This document shows, piece after piece, positions 1 to 7,898 of a DNA stretch of 64,000 nt (positions are counted from its first letter, which is position 1; each line of letters begins with the position of its first letter). The translations under genes and the position numbers were made by a program. The DNA is from Planctomycetota bacterium. GTDB taxonomy: Bacteria; Planctomycetota; Planctomycetia; Planctomycetales; Planctomycetaceae. The stretch covers positions 99,556 to 163,555 of the forward strand of contig JAFEBS010000055.1 in NCBI GenBank assembly GCA_018242525.1, in the 5' to 3' direction. Below the pieces are notes generated by a model, which did not search any database, had not been told where the DNA came from, and saw only the letters and a list, made by a program, of their open reading frames with translations.

Positions 1-445
1 TGCGCGTTTCCGGGCGACTTTGCAGATGATTGCGGATCTCCTGATCAATCGAATTCCCGCGTGACCAGCCTGCCGGATGCTCGGAGCAGCCCCCCAGGAC
101 ATTGCCGGGAAACAGTTCGATCCCGGTCAGCAGACAGCCGATGCCGCGCATGTGCTGATCGCCGTCGCCGCGAATCTTGTCACACACACCGTGCAGAATC
201 AGCGTCCGATCCTGAAAAGGTTCGAGCGGTTTCAGGCTTTCCTTCAGCGTGAACTTGTCCCCTTCTTCGTCCGGCCAGAATGTCGATGGAACGACACCGT
301 TGGGACTGAACACGATGATCAGTCGTTGCTTGCGGCTCCCCTCGGCCGCCAGCCCCAGGCTGGGTAGATTCCACAGAAACGGCGCGACCGCCCAGCTCAG
401 TCCCAGGTTTCGAAGGAATTCACGGCGGTGGGATACGCGCGGCAT
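1..445 (-). CDS. DUF1552 domain-containing protein, 5' part only (runs off the window start)
   Basis: Only the first 148 codons are visible. The start is ATG at 445, four bases after the stop of the upstream cytochrome gene, with a GGGGGA ribosome-binding site about eight bases before it. The protein opens MPRVSHRREFLRNLGLSWA, a twin-arginine-like export signal, followed by a region typical of DUF1552 proteins (IIVFSPNGVVPSTFWPDE, then a HGVCDKIRGDGDQHMRG stretch). DUF1552 proteins are secreted, related in architecture to DUF1501, and in planctomycetes usually sit directly behind a DUF1592/DUF1588/DUF1585 cytochrome gene, as here. Their biochemical role is not established. The tight spacing makes co-transcription and coupled translation with the upstream gene likely. 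Family assignment is by motif recognition. Confidence 0.85.
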   Translation of the reverse strand, partial: MPRVSHRREFLRNLGLSWAVAPFLWNLPSLGLAAEGSRKQRLIIVFSPNGVVPSTFWPDEEGDKFTLKESLKPLEPFQDRTLILHGVCDKIRGDGDQHMRGIGCLLTGIELFPGNVLGGCSEHPAGWSRGNSIDQEIRNHLQSRPETR

Positions 446-449
446 TTGA

Positions 450-2801
450 TCAGTTCCCCCTGGTACCGTCAGAGCTTTCTGGATGACCCGCCATTGAGCT
501 GGCGGCAATCGTGGCGATGTCTGCCATCAAACGGCGCAGATTGTAATCGTTCCTGACAAACTCCCGCCGCAAATCTGTCAAAACATTGGGACCATAGGCA
601 CGGATCGGCTGCTTGGTGGAGTAATAAAACAGTTTTTCGACCAGCGCCGCCTGGACTTCTTCACTCGCCAACAGGAAGTCCGCCAGTCCGCGTACACCGT
701 CAATCGAGTGCGTGATCCCGTCGCGTGACTCGTAGGAACCCCGCGCATCGATCGGCTTCTGATTGTCGATCGCACGCGTTCGGCCAACGGCATCAAACTG
801 TTCGAGCGTAAAGCCCAGCGGGTTGATCAGGCCATGACACGCCTGGCAGGTCTGGGCTCCTGTCTGCAGCGCGACCCGTTCACGCGTCGTCAAGTCGGGA
901 TGAAGCTCGGGAGCCACCGGACTGACCGCGTCCGGAGGCGGTCGCAAGGTGCGGCCCAGGACGCTGCGCGACAGAAAGACGCCGCGTCGAATGGGAGACG
1001 ACGCTTTTGAATCGGCGAAGACGGCCATCAGGTACGGATGAGTCAGCAGCCCGGCCCGTTCCCCGGGGTTCGCTTTGAACTTGTGAAACAGATCGTCGGC
1101 GGGGGGCGAGACGCCATACAGCGGCGCCAGGCGTGCATTCAGATACAAAAAATCAGCAGACAACAGCCGACGAAAATCCAGTTGAATGTCGTCGAGAACA
1201 TTCTCCAGAAACAGATCGAGCGACGTCCGGAGATCGACCGCGACCGAGTCATCGAATTCCGGAAACCGCGTCTTGTCCTTGCGCAATTCAGGAGTCTGGT
1301 CGATCTTGAGCCATTGCACGAAGAACTCGCGCAGTTTCGTTTCCAGGCGGAGGTCTGTGGTCATGCGCAGCGCCTGGGCGGCAATCTGTTCGCGTGTCTT
1401 CAGTTGCCCGGCCACCGCCGCATTGGCCAGGGGACGGTCGGGGATCGAATCCCACAGTGTCAGCGACAGACGGGAGGCAACCGTGAAGTCATCAGGGCGC
1501 AGGCCGGGCAGTTCGGTATAGAGAAATCGAGGCGACTTCAGCACCATCAAGATCACTCGTTCGAGGGCGGACGCCGTGTCCGGGGCACGCTCAAACTGGC
1601 GATCAACATAGAGCGATCGCTGATCGGCCGTCAGCGGCCGCCGGAAGGCCCTTTCCGCAAATCGAACACAGAATTCCTTGACCGCCGCTTCATTCTGGCG
1701 ATCCGGTTCAACGATCCCACACAGGTCACCCAGGTGGCTCAGCACGTACGTCGCGGCTTCGATGGCCGCGTCCGTGGTCGCCTCGTCCCATTCAGCGCTG
1801 ACGGACGTACCGCGTTCCACGCCCGTACTGCGATCGTCCGGCGGAAAGGGCGTTTGAATCAGCAGCGTCTCGCGTGTTTCGACGGGCGACAGGTACGTGG
1901 GGCGAATGATTTCTTCGCTCCGACCCGGTGGCTTCCAGGCGAGGACGATGGAAGCCGGCGCGATCTTCTTACGAAGTTGCTCGGGCTTTTTGGTCCCCTG
2001 TCCGGCCTTCGTGAAATACAGATGCAGAGGATAGTACCGCCCCGCCAGCAGTCGGATCGAACCGCGAAACTCTGTCTGATCGCCGGACTTGATCCAGGCA
2101 TTGATCAGGTCCGTCTTCCGGTCGTTGACCAGCAGGCGGAAGCTGTTGGGCGAACGCACAATGAACTCATACTCACCCGACACGGGGGCGCGAATCGAAC
2201 CGACCCACGAAATCGCGAATTCCTCGGGCGGGATTTCATCCGGCTTCGGACTGGATGTCCCGAAGTCAAACTTGATGTCCGGATCGATGCGGGAGAAGAT
2301 CTGTTTACCGTCACCGTTCTCGTTGATCGCCGCGTAGTTTCCCTTCAGCCCCTTCTCGGCAGGATACACGGGGGTTTCGTAGAATGAGACCATCAGGTCT
2401 GCGATCGCCCGGATGTATTGCGGTCCGGTCAGGCGGGTTGCTTCGATCCGTGGCGGCTTGTGCCGGGCGTGCGCCTCCGGCGAATAGAAGGCACCGTGGA
2501 TATACGAGGCCAGCCGTTCAGCGTCAGCGGGTTTCAGCAGGCCTGGTTCGTCCGGCGGCATCGACTTCGCGATAAAGCGGGCCAGTTGGGGAACGGAAAG
2601 ATCCCCAGACAGGTCCTTGGGATAGAACTTGGCGGTTCCTTCCCCGCGGTCGCCGTGACACGTGACACAGTGCCGTTGATAGAGTTGTTCGCCTGTCGGA
2701 AGATCGGCACCAAGCGCGGAGATCGACATCAGTCCACCGAACAGCCAGGGCTGTGTCAGTGCCAAACAGACCAGCAATCGGGCTCGACGATGAACCCTCA
2801 T
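450..2801 (-). CDS. Secreted c-type cytochrome / PA14 / DUF1592-DUF1588-DUF1585 protein
   Basis: 783 residues. An N-terminal Sec signal (about 1-31) is followed by a first haem motif, CVTCH at residues 45-49. A PA14-like beta domain covers roughly 160-300 (AISWVGSIRAPVSGEYEFIV). The rest matches the planctomycete cytochrome families DUF1592 (PSD4), DUF1588 (PSCyt3) and DUF1585 (PSD2). A second haem motif, CQACH, lies near 652-656 within a GLINPLGFTLEQFDAVGR stretch typical of DUF1588. Such proteins are extracytoplasmic and probably redox active; substrate and electron acceptor are unknown. PA14 often binds carbohydrate, which is a hint only. The gene leads the DUF1552 gene 4 bp downstream and is separated from the ATPase gene upstream by a terminator. 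Confidence 0.88.
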   Translation of the reverse strand: MRVHRRARLLVCLALTQPWLFGGLMSISALGADLPTGEQLYQRHCVTCHGDRGEGTAKFYPKDLSGDLSVPQLARFIAKSMPPDEPGLLKPADAERLASYIHGAFYSPEAHARHKPPRIEATRLTGPQYIRAIADLMVSFYETPVYPAEKGLKGNYAAINENGDGKQIFSRIDPDIKFDFGTSSPKPDEIPPEEFAISWVGSIRAPVSGEYEFIVRSPNSFRLLVNDRKTDLINAWIKSGDQTEFRGSIRLLAGRYYPLHLYFTKAGQGTKKPEQLRKKIAPASIVLAWKPPGRSEEIIRPTYLSPVETRETLLIQTPFPPDDRSTGVERGTSVSAEWDEATTDAAIEAATYVLSHLGDLCGIVEPDRQNEAAVKEFCVRFAERAFRRPLTADQRSLYVDRQFERAPDTASALERVILMVLKSPRFLYTELPGLRPDDFTVASRLSLTLWDSIPDRPLANAAVAGQLKTREQIAAQALRMTTDLRLETKLREFFVQWLKIDQTPELRKDKTRFPEFDDSVAVDLRTSLDLFLENVLDDIQLDFRRLLSADFLYLNARLAPLYGVSPPADDLFHKFKANPGERAGLLTHPYLMAVFADSKASSPIRRGVFLSRSVLGRTLRPPPDAVSPVAPELHPDLTTRERVALQTGAQTCQACHGLINPLGFTLEQFDAVGRTRAIDNQKPIDARGSYESRDGITHSIDGVRGLADFLLASEEVQAALVEKLFYYSTKQPIRAYGPNVLTDLRREFVRNDYNLRRLMADIATIAASSMAGHPESSDGTRGN

Positions 2802-2920
2802 TGGAGTTTCCAGGTGGGAACCGTCCTGACGCCCCGGCGACCATCAGCCGCGTCATGTCGGCGAGCCGAGGGTGTCTATGGTAACACCCACCGCCTCACT
2901 ATGGGAGTCGAAGCAAATCC

Positions 2921-2968
2921 GAAAAAACCCCAAACGCAGCGCAGCCGAACTGAAACAGTCCGGCTGCG
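2921..2968 (-). terminator. Rho-independent terminator of the GspE-like gene
   Basis: Read on the minus strand just past the stop at 2990, a 13-bp stem (2940-2952 pairing with 2956-2968, one G-T wobble) closes a three-base loop. After a short spacer it is followed by a run of six T (plus-strand A at 2922-2927). It separates the ATPase gene from the cytochrome gene starting at 2801, which must therefore have its own promoter within 2802-2920. Confidence 0.75.
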
Positions 2969-2989
2969 ACAGATTCATCTCCGCGGCGA

Positions 2990-4312
2990 TCAGGCCTTGA
3001 AGACCCGCTGCAGTTCTTCCAGCGACGTCTTTCCTTCGGCCACCAGCCGCAATCCGTCCTTGTGGAACGTCAGGCAGCCTTCCGAGCGGGCCGCCACCTT
3101 GATCTGATCGGGCGTGGCTCCCGAGGCAATCAGTTTGCGGATCGAATCCGAGACCACGATGATTTCCAGCATGGCGACGCGACCGTAATAGCCGGTGCCG
3201 TCGCACTTTTCGCAGGGAGGATCTTCTTCACCGGTCTTTTCATCGACCTCGGGTTCACCCTTGCGATACAGGACCTTCGTTTCCGGCGGCAAGCCGACTT
3301 TTTCCAACAGCTTCGGGTTCGGCCGAAACGCTTCGCGGCATTTCGTACACAGGGTTCGAATCAGCTTGGTGCTGTACGAGGCGTCGATGACTTCACTGGC
3401 AAGTTGCTTGTTGCCCGACCATTCGGCCAGTTGCCAGATTCCGCTGGCGGCGTCCTTGGCGGACATTTCCGAGACGATGCAGATCCGATCGGCAACACTC
3501 ATCAATTGCTTCGTCGCCTCGGCGTCGCGGATCGGCTTGACCAGGACCACATCCGCTTCTTCACGCATCATGCGCATGATCGATGCTTCCAGGTCATCGC
3601 CTTCGTTTTCCTCAAACTGCTTGATGTTGATCAATTCGCGCGTGCCCGTGTCGGCAATCGAATAGATCGAGTACAGATAGACGTCGATCCCGCGGACGAT
3701 GGCGTACAAAGTGGTGGTGACACCGGTGCCGGGCGGACCGCAGACGATGATGATGCCGTGCCGATGCGACGTCAGTTCTCGAATCTGGGCACGCGTAGCC
3801 TCGTTGAATCCCAGGTCGATCGGGGTGTCGAGCTTCAACTTCATATTGCGGATGCGGACCGACAGTCGTTCCGTGCCATCGGGCTGCGGGGCCACGTCCA
3901 CTGTCAATTCGTACTTCGTTTCTTCAAATTCGGCCTTAACTCCGCCGACCTGATGCTTTCCCTTCAACTTCGCATCCAGACCGGACAGGACCTTCAACAT
4001 CTGGGTGATGGCAACGGCCTGCTGCTTCGGCATGCGGCTGCCGGCACGCGGCATTCCATCCACGGAATAAGATGTCTGCCCCTTTTCACCCTTGATTTCG
4101 ACCTTTACCAGTTCAGCCCGCTTTTGCAGGGCATCCGTGATCAGTTCCCGGGTGGGAATCAGCGCCGACTGGACCAGACGCGCGTTGGCCTGCAGGTCTG
4201 CGGATCGACCATTGACCGCTCCCTGGAAATTGACGAGATCGATTTCTTCTTCCTCATCTTCATCGTCGTCGTCATCGTCATCATCCCGTCGTTTTCCGAA
4301 GCCGAAGATCAT
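2990..4312 (-). CDS. GspE/PilB-like secretion ATPase paralogue with degenerate catalytic motifs
   Basis: 440 residues from ATG 4312, which has GGGGGA seven bases upstream; a TTG 21 bases further up is less likely. A basic KRR is followed by an acidic run of 16 Asp/Glu residues (about 10-24). The C-terminal half has the fold signature of the type II/IV secretion ATPases: a CGPPGTGVTTTLYAI loop near 191-205, a paired zinc-binding CTKC (322-325) and CEKC (367-370), and the GYYGRVAMLEII segment typical of GspE/PilB. However, the Walker A lysine is Val (198), the Walker B glycine-glutamate pair is Lys-Pro (VLVKPIRD), and the usual STLHTNDA histidine box reads SEMSAKDA. The N-terminal half is shorter than in true PilB. 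It is probably a non-hydrolysing regulatory or structural relative. No pilin or secretin genes lie nearby. Confidence 0.82.
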   Translation of the reverse strand: MIFGFGKRRDDDDDDDDEDEEEEIDLVNFQGAVNGRSADLQANARLVQSALIPTRELITDALQKRAELVKVEIKGEKGQTSYSVDGMPRAGSRMPKQQAVAITQMLKVLSGLDAKLKGKHQVGGVKAEFEETKYELTVDVAPQPDGTERLSVRIRNMKLKLDTPIDLGFNEATRAQIRELTSHRHGIIIVCGPPGTGVTTTLYAIVRGIDVYLYSIYSIADTGTRELINIKQFEENEGDDLEASIMRMMREEADVVLVKPIRDAEATKQLMSVADRICIVSEMSAKDAASGIWQLAEWSGNKQLASEVIDASYSTKLIRTLCTKCREAFRPNPKLLEKVGLPPETKVLYRKGEPEVDEKTGEEDPPCEKCDGTGYYGRVAMLEIIVVSDSIRKLIASGATPDQIKVAARSEGCLTFHKDGLRLVAEGKTSLEELQRVFKA

Positions 4313-4406
4313 CTCGCATCCCCCGTCACGCAATCAGGAATGATCGCAACACGCGATCGAAAACATGAGAAACCGGCGTCCGCAATCTGCGGAGACATCC
4401 AGAGAA

Positions 4407-5297
4407 CTAGGACAGCAATCCATAGGCGACCAGTGTCTTGCGCAATCGCGCTTCTTCAGACTCGGACAGCGGCGTCAGTGGCAACCGCAACTCGCCGGTG
4501 TCGCGGCCGAGCATTTTCATCGCGATCTTCACCGGGATCGGATTGGTCGCAATCCCCAGCATGTCGCGGCACAGCGCGAACAACTTGAAATGCCACTTCT
4601 GAGCTTCCGCCACGTTGCCAGCCTTCCAGGCCTTCAACAATTGCAGCATGTCGCCGGGGACAATGTTCCCCACGACCGAGACGATCCCGCTGCCCCCCAT
4701 GGACAACAGGGGCAGGGTCAGACTGTCATCGCCGGACAGCACCGTCAGATTCGTCATCGCCAGCGTCTGCGATGCCTGGTCCATCGAGCCGGTGGCTTCC
4801 TTGATCGCGACGACATTGGGGATCTCGGCGATCCGGGCCACGACCTCCGGCTCCATGTTCTTGGCCGTCCGTCCGGGGATATTGTACAGGATGATGGGAA
4901 TATCCACCGCTTCAGCCACGGCGCGGTAATGCTGATAGAAACCTTCCCCCGTCGGCTTGTTGTAGTACGGAGCGACCATCATCGCGCCGTCAGCACCGCA
5001 CGACTTGGCGAAGCGGGTCGTTTCGATCGCTTCCTGGGTGCTGTTGGATCCGGTGCCCGCCATGACCTTGATGCGGCCCGCGGCGTGTTCACACACGATC
5101 GCGATGACGCGATTGTGTTCTTCGTGGTTCAGAGTCGGACTTTCGCCGGTGGTCCCCACGGGACACAGTCCGTTGGTTCCCTGTTCGACATGCCAGTCCA
5201 CAGACTTCCGCAGTGCCGCCTCGTCCACCTTGCCGTCTTTGAACGGAGTGACGATCGCCACGGTCAATCCTGCAAACTGTTCGCCCTTGCGTGCCAT
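4407..5297 (-). CDS. dapA: 4-hydroxy-tetrahydrodipicolinate synthase
   Basis: 296 residues, the normal length for DapA. It condenses pyruvate with aspartate semialdehyde in the lysine/diaminopimelate pathway, in the cytoplasm. The TIM-barrel active-site residues are visible: the Thr pair in GTTGESPTL (49-50), Tyr138 and Arg143 in YNIPGRT, and the Schiff-base Lys166 in VAIKEATGS. Diaminopimelate supplies the peptidoglycan cross-link, which fits the muramic-acid genes further along the window. Other members of the DapA/NAL superfamily (N-acetylneuraminate lyase, KDG aldolase) share this fold, but the Thr-Thr and YNIPGRT motifs favour true DapA. The gene stands 136 bp upstream of the dehydrogenase stop on the same strand, so linkage with it as an operon (dehydrogenase first) is possible. 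Confidence 0.93.
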   Translation of the reverse strand: MARKGEQFAGLTVAIVTPFKDGKVDEAALRKSVDWHVEQGTNGLCPVGTTGESPTLNHEEHNRVIAIVCEHAAGRIKVMAGTGSNSTQEAIETTRFAKSCGADGAMMVAPYYNKPTGEGFYQHYRAVAEAVDIPIILYNIPGRTAKNMEPEVVARIAEIPNVVAIKEATGSMDQASQTLAMTNLTVLSGDDSLTLPLLSMGGSGIVSVVGNIVPGDMLQLLKAWKAGNVAEAQKWHFKLFALCRDMLGIATNPIPVKIAMKMLGRDTGELRLPLTPLSESEEARLRKTLVAYGLLS

Positions 5298-5434
5298 TCT
5301 GGTCTTGCTTTCAACTTCTCAGGAGGTGGGATGCGCCTGCCGTCTTCGGAACGCACCAATCAACGATTTTTCAAACACACCGGAGGACGTTTCGAAGACA
5401 TCACGCCCACGGCAAAAGATTGAGACTTTCTCTG

Positions 5435-6355
5435 TTACTTGCGATTCCGCCAGTCGATGCCCGACATCTCGGACAGAGCCAGCATCAGGGCATGCGTCCC
5501 GTTCCGACCCCAGCCCTTCGCCTTGACCGACAGGTACAGTTGTTCGCCCAGCGCCAGACCGGGCAACGACAACCCCATGCGTCGCGCTTCTGCCAGGGCG
5601 ATCCCCATGTCTTTGATAAAGTGCTCGACAAAGAACCCGGGATCGAAGTTGTTGTTCATCATACGCGGACCAAGATTGCTCAACGACCAACTGCCGGCAG
5701 CACCAGGGCCGACCGACTGCAGCATGGTCGGCAGGTCCAGCCCCGCCTTGTAGCCGTACAGCAGCGATTCACAGACGCCAATCATGTTGGTGGCAATCAG
5801 GATCTGGTTGGCCATCTTGGTGTGTTGACCGGCTCCAGCCCCTCCCTGGTGGATGATCGTCTTGCCCATGGCCGCGAATAGCGGTTGCAGGGACTCGACC
5901 ACGTCCTTGTCGCCACCGATCATGATGGACAACGCCGCATTTTTGGCACCGATGTCCCCCCCGGAAACCGGAGCGTCGACACTGTGAACCCCTTTTTCCC
6001 GGGCCGCTTGATCAATTTCCACCGCCAGCGACGGTTCGCTGGTGGTCATATCAACCAGCACATTACCCGGCTTTGAACCAACCAGAGCGCCAGAAGCCCC
6101 CAGCATGACTTCCCGGACATCACTCGGGAATCCGACGATGGAAAAGATGACATCCGACTGCTCGGCCACCGCCTGAGGTGAGCTGGCCCACTTCGCTCCG
6201 CGAGAAATCAGTCCTTCGGCCTTGCTTTGAGACCGCGTATAGACCGTGGCGGAATAACCGGCGGTCATCAGGTGACCGACCATGCTGGTTCCCATCACCC
6301 CTGTGCCGATCCAGCCAACCCGAGTCACTCCTGGAGCAATCGTCAAACCCGCCAT
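5435..6355 (-). CDS. NAD(P)-dependent beta-hydroxyacid dehydrogenase (3-hydroxyisobutyrate dehydrogenase family)
   Basis: 306 residues from ATG 6355, chosen because AGGA lies eight bases upstream; an in-frame ATG 18 bases earlier has no such site. The N-terminal Rossmann motif is VGWIGTGVMGTSMVGHL. The substrate-binding DAPVSGGDIGAKNAALS and the catalytic-lysine segment GQHTKMANQ are both present, so it should be active. The family oxidises beta-hydroxyacids such as 3-hydroxyisobutyrate, tartronate semialdehyde, 6-phosphogluconate or related glyoxylate/succinic-semialdehyde substrates. The sequence visible here does not settle which. No neighbour indicates a valine-degradation or glycerate pathway. 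Confidence 0.88.
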   Translation of the reverse strand: MAGLTIAPGVTRVGWIGTGVMGTSMVGHLMTAGYSATVYTRSQSKAEGLISRGAKWASSPQAVAEQSDVIFSIVGFPSDVREVMLGASGALVGSKPGNVLVDMTTSEPSLAVEIDQAAREKGVHSVDAPVSGGDIGAKNAALSIMIGGDKDVVESLQPLFAAMGKTIIHQGGAGAGQHTKMANQILIATNMIGVCESLLYGYKAGLDLPTMLQSVGPGAAGSWSLSNLGPRMMNNNFDPGFFVEHFIKDMGIALAEARRMGLSLPGLALGEQLYLSVKAKGWGRNGTHALMLALSEMSGIDWRNRK

Positions 6356-6581
6356 GTGTTGATCCTGCTGCAAAGTCTTCTGTGACAGTCCTTAACGGTG
6401 ATTGTCAGGCAGATCGACCACCACCGTATCAAGATCCGATGAAGACCGATCTGCGAAACATCCCCGACCTCATCCCGGACCGCTTCTACCCCGGGGACGC
6501 CAATTGTCACGCAAGTATATCGAGTGTTCAAACGATCGTCACGTTTGCCGGGATCGCCCTCGATCGCCCTCGGGGACGCGG

Positions 6582-7898
6582 CTACTTTGCGCTCTTCCAC
6601 GGATTCTGGGCGAGGAACTTTTTGATCCTGCCAGCAATCGCTTTGCAGACCAGAATCTGATCCGCCGGCTCGCTCTCTGTGGGGGGGGCTGTGTCGAGGT
6701 TAGAGAACGTGTCTGTCAAATCGGCGAATTCGACACCCGCGGCATCCAGTTGCTTTCGAGAACGAGTTCGCATTAAGGGCCAGCAGCCGTGAATGGCTGC
6801 CGTCCTGGCATCGGATTCTACCCGGGCAATCCCTGTCTCACCGAGCGGCGACGAGACCGGCAGATCGGAGATGGGTTCCAGAAAATGGAAATAACGAATC
6901 TGATTGATCACGCATTCACGGTGCAGCAGGATCGACGAGCGGCACCAGAGGTCGATGGATTCGTCGTACATCGCCTGCGCGGACCCGAATTCTTCCGGAG
7001 GCCCGGAACTGCAATACGATGCCGACTGCCGAGTCATCGCCGCAGCATTGCGCAGGCTTTCGGTGATCTCCTGTTCCAGTTGATGGTGTCGGTAACTCCA
7101 CCTCAATTGCGAGACTGGGGAATAGCACCAGGGAAACGTCCCCGCCTGAATCGCATCGGATTGCTGTTGACGACGCAGAAAAATGGCCAGTCCGACATTG
7201 TGCCGGTAATCGGGTCGGGTCAGTTCAACGGTGGTGCTTCCCCAATCGCCGGGAAACTCCGTATGGACGCCGGACGGATGATTCTCCGTGGCGGGCAAGA
7301 CCACCTCGTTGAGGCCGTCCAGGTTGATCAGCAGGTCGAATTCGGCTCCCTGACTGAGCAGATAATTCAGGATCATCAGTTGTTGTGGCTGTTTGAATCC
7401 GTCGGCTGCCAACCGGACGAAGTGGCAGGTACGACCGGCGAATTCCGGGAACGTCGAGATCTCGCGCGACAATACGTCAGTGGCCTGGACGGAAATCCGG
7501 CGGGCGGCTGCCCCTCCCGTGATTCCCACGATCAGTCGATCGTTCGAGCGCCGACAAAGTGGTATTGCCGATTCCATGTAACCGGATTTGTCCGGCCCGT
7601 CGGGACGGGGTATTGATCCCAGATAAGGATGCAGTATCGTTGACTCGGCCAGTCCCGGGTCTGGCCGAGTGTCGCAGATCTGACGGGCGGCACATTCCCG
7701 AAAAAGCCGATGCTGCTGCAGCGAACCGTGTTGAATCAGCAGGATGACCAGCGACAGTCCTTCGATGACGATGCCAGCCACCACTGTCACCAACAGACAA
7801 ACCACCAACCGTCGGCAGAGGCTCCGGATCCAGCTTGGCGGCGTGCGACGCGTACCGGAATTGGGCGACGGCTCTGGACGTTCGACTTCAGCGGTCAT
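6582..7898 (-). CDS. SGNH-hydrolase-like membrane-anchored protein, catalytic residues lost
   Basis: 438 residues from ATG 7898, which has GGAGG six bases upstream; ATG 7904 would place that site directly against the start. One transmembrane helix lies near residues 28-55, then a single large extracytoplasmic domain. It is a clear paralogue of the gene immediately upstream: both contain a (D)RLIVGI.GG block, the stretch CHFVRLA.DG.KQPQQLMIL and the block LLINLDGLNE. Where the paralogue has GGS, this copy has GGAAA, so the presumed nucleophilic Ser is Ala, and the C-terminal Asp...His pair is also missing (APPTESEPADQIL). It is therefore probably a non-catalytic partner or binding protein. The 3' end of the upstream gene overlaps its start by 11 bp. 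Confidence 0.75.
   Translation of the reverse strand: MTAEVERPEPSPNSGTRRTPPSWIRSLCRRLVVCLLVTVVAGIVIEGLSLVILLIQHGSLQQHRLFRECAARQICDTRPDPGLAESTILHPYLGSIPRPDGPDKSGYMESAIPLCRRSNDRLIVGITGGAAARRISVQATDVLSREISTFPEFAGRTCHFVRLAADGFKQPQQLMILNYLLSQGAEFDLLINLDGLNEVVLPATENHPSGVHTEFPGDWGSTTVELTRPDYRHNVGLAIFLRRQQQSDAIQAGTFPWCYSPVSQLRWSYRHHQLEQEITESLRNAAAMTRQSASYCSSGPPEEFGSAQAMYDESIDLWCRSSILLHRECVINQIRYFHFLEPISDLPVSSPLGETGIARVESDARTAAIHGCWPLMRTRSRKQLDAAGVEFADLTDTFSNLDTAPPTESEPADQILVCKAIAGRIKKFLAQNPWKSAK

Noticed and set aside
1038..2387. A 449-codon open frame on the plus strand, opposite the DUF1592 cytochrome gene
   Set aside because: It is antisense to a gene with clear haem motifs and domains; its product is Gln/Arg-rich with no domain. 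The frame is open only because of the codon pattern of the true gene. The same applies to the long plus-strand frames at 3062-4588, 4365-5423, 28893-30122, 42168-43400, 47330-48472 and 51661-52770, and to the minus-strand frames at 17097-18443 and 61297-62514.
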